Positions 5,199 to 5,222 of a stretch of DNA of 5,222 nucleotides are shown one piece after another (position 1 is the first letter of the stretch; each line of letters starts with the position of its first letter). The notes under the pieces were generated by a model. It was not told the DNA's origin and did not search any database. It worked only from the letters and a program-made list of their open reading frames with translations. The DNA is taken from contig CAKPQY010000067.1 of the NCBI GenBank assembly GCA_934179885.1, positions 1-5,222 on the forward strand, read 5' to 3'. Both the position numbers and the translations under genes were made by a program. The stretch is from an uncultured Clostridia bacterium. GTDB taxonomy: Bacteria; Bacillota; Clostridia; TANB77; CAG-508.

Positions 5199-5222
5199 AC
5201 GTTGGTAGTTAGATATTAGATG

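Overview
The window looks like chromosome from an AT-rich, low-GC anaerobic Firmicute, most likely a member of the Clostridia. The evidence is the strong A/T bias of codons and spacers, AGGAGG-type ribosome binding sites, textbook sigma-A promoters (TTGACA-17-TATAAT), a Firmicute-type SMC protein, and a stand-alone gamma subunit of a 2-oxoacid:ferredoxin oxidoreductase, an enzyme class typical of anaerobes. I cannot name the genus.

Layout. Positions 1-3449 (minus strand) hold nearly all of smc, the chromosome condensin ATPase. Its first 1149 codons are uninterrupted and only about the last 30-40 residues run off the left edge. Positions 3450-3656 are a short intergenic region with two minus-strand terminators in tandem, a weak candidate smc promoter and a small GC-rich hairpin just ahead of the smc ribosome binding site. 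Positions 3657-4209 (minus) hold a small, odd transcription unit. A 14-codon leader ORF overlaps by ATGA the start of a 139-codon ORF that resembles the C-terminal half of Rpn/PDDEXK_2-type proteins. The expected C-terminal end of that family continues in the -1 frame, directly after an A_AAA_AAG slippery heptamer. Positions 4210-4616 are a divergent intergenic region with one strong promoter firing left and one firing right. Positions 4617-5198 (plus) hold the oxidoreductase gamma subunit, probably the first gene of a por/vor-type operon whose other subunits lie beyond the right edge.

How the parts relate. smc and the oxidoreductase are unrelated housekeeping functions transcribed in opposite directions and separated by the small Rpn-like unit, which has its own consensus promoter and its own terminator. 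The most interesting points are the dnaX-like recoding signal in the Rpn-like gene, its coupled mini-ORF, and a cluster of TGTCRAA (Spo0A-box-like) motifs around the oxidoreductase promoter. I see no complete mobile element, CRISPR array, tRNA, rRNA or recognised riboswitch.
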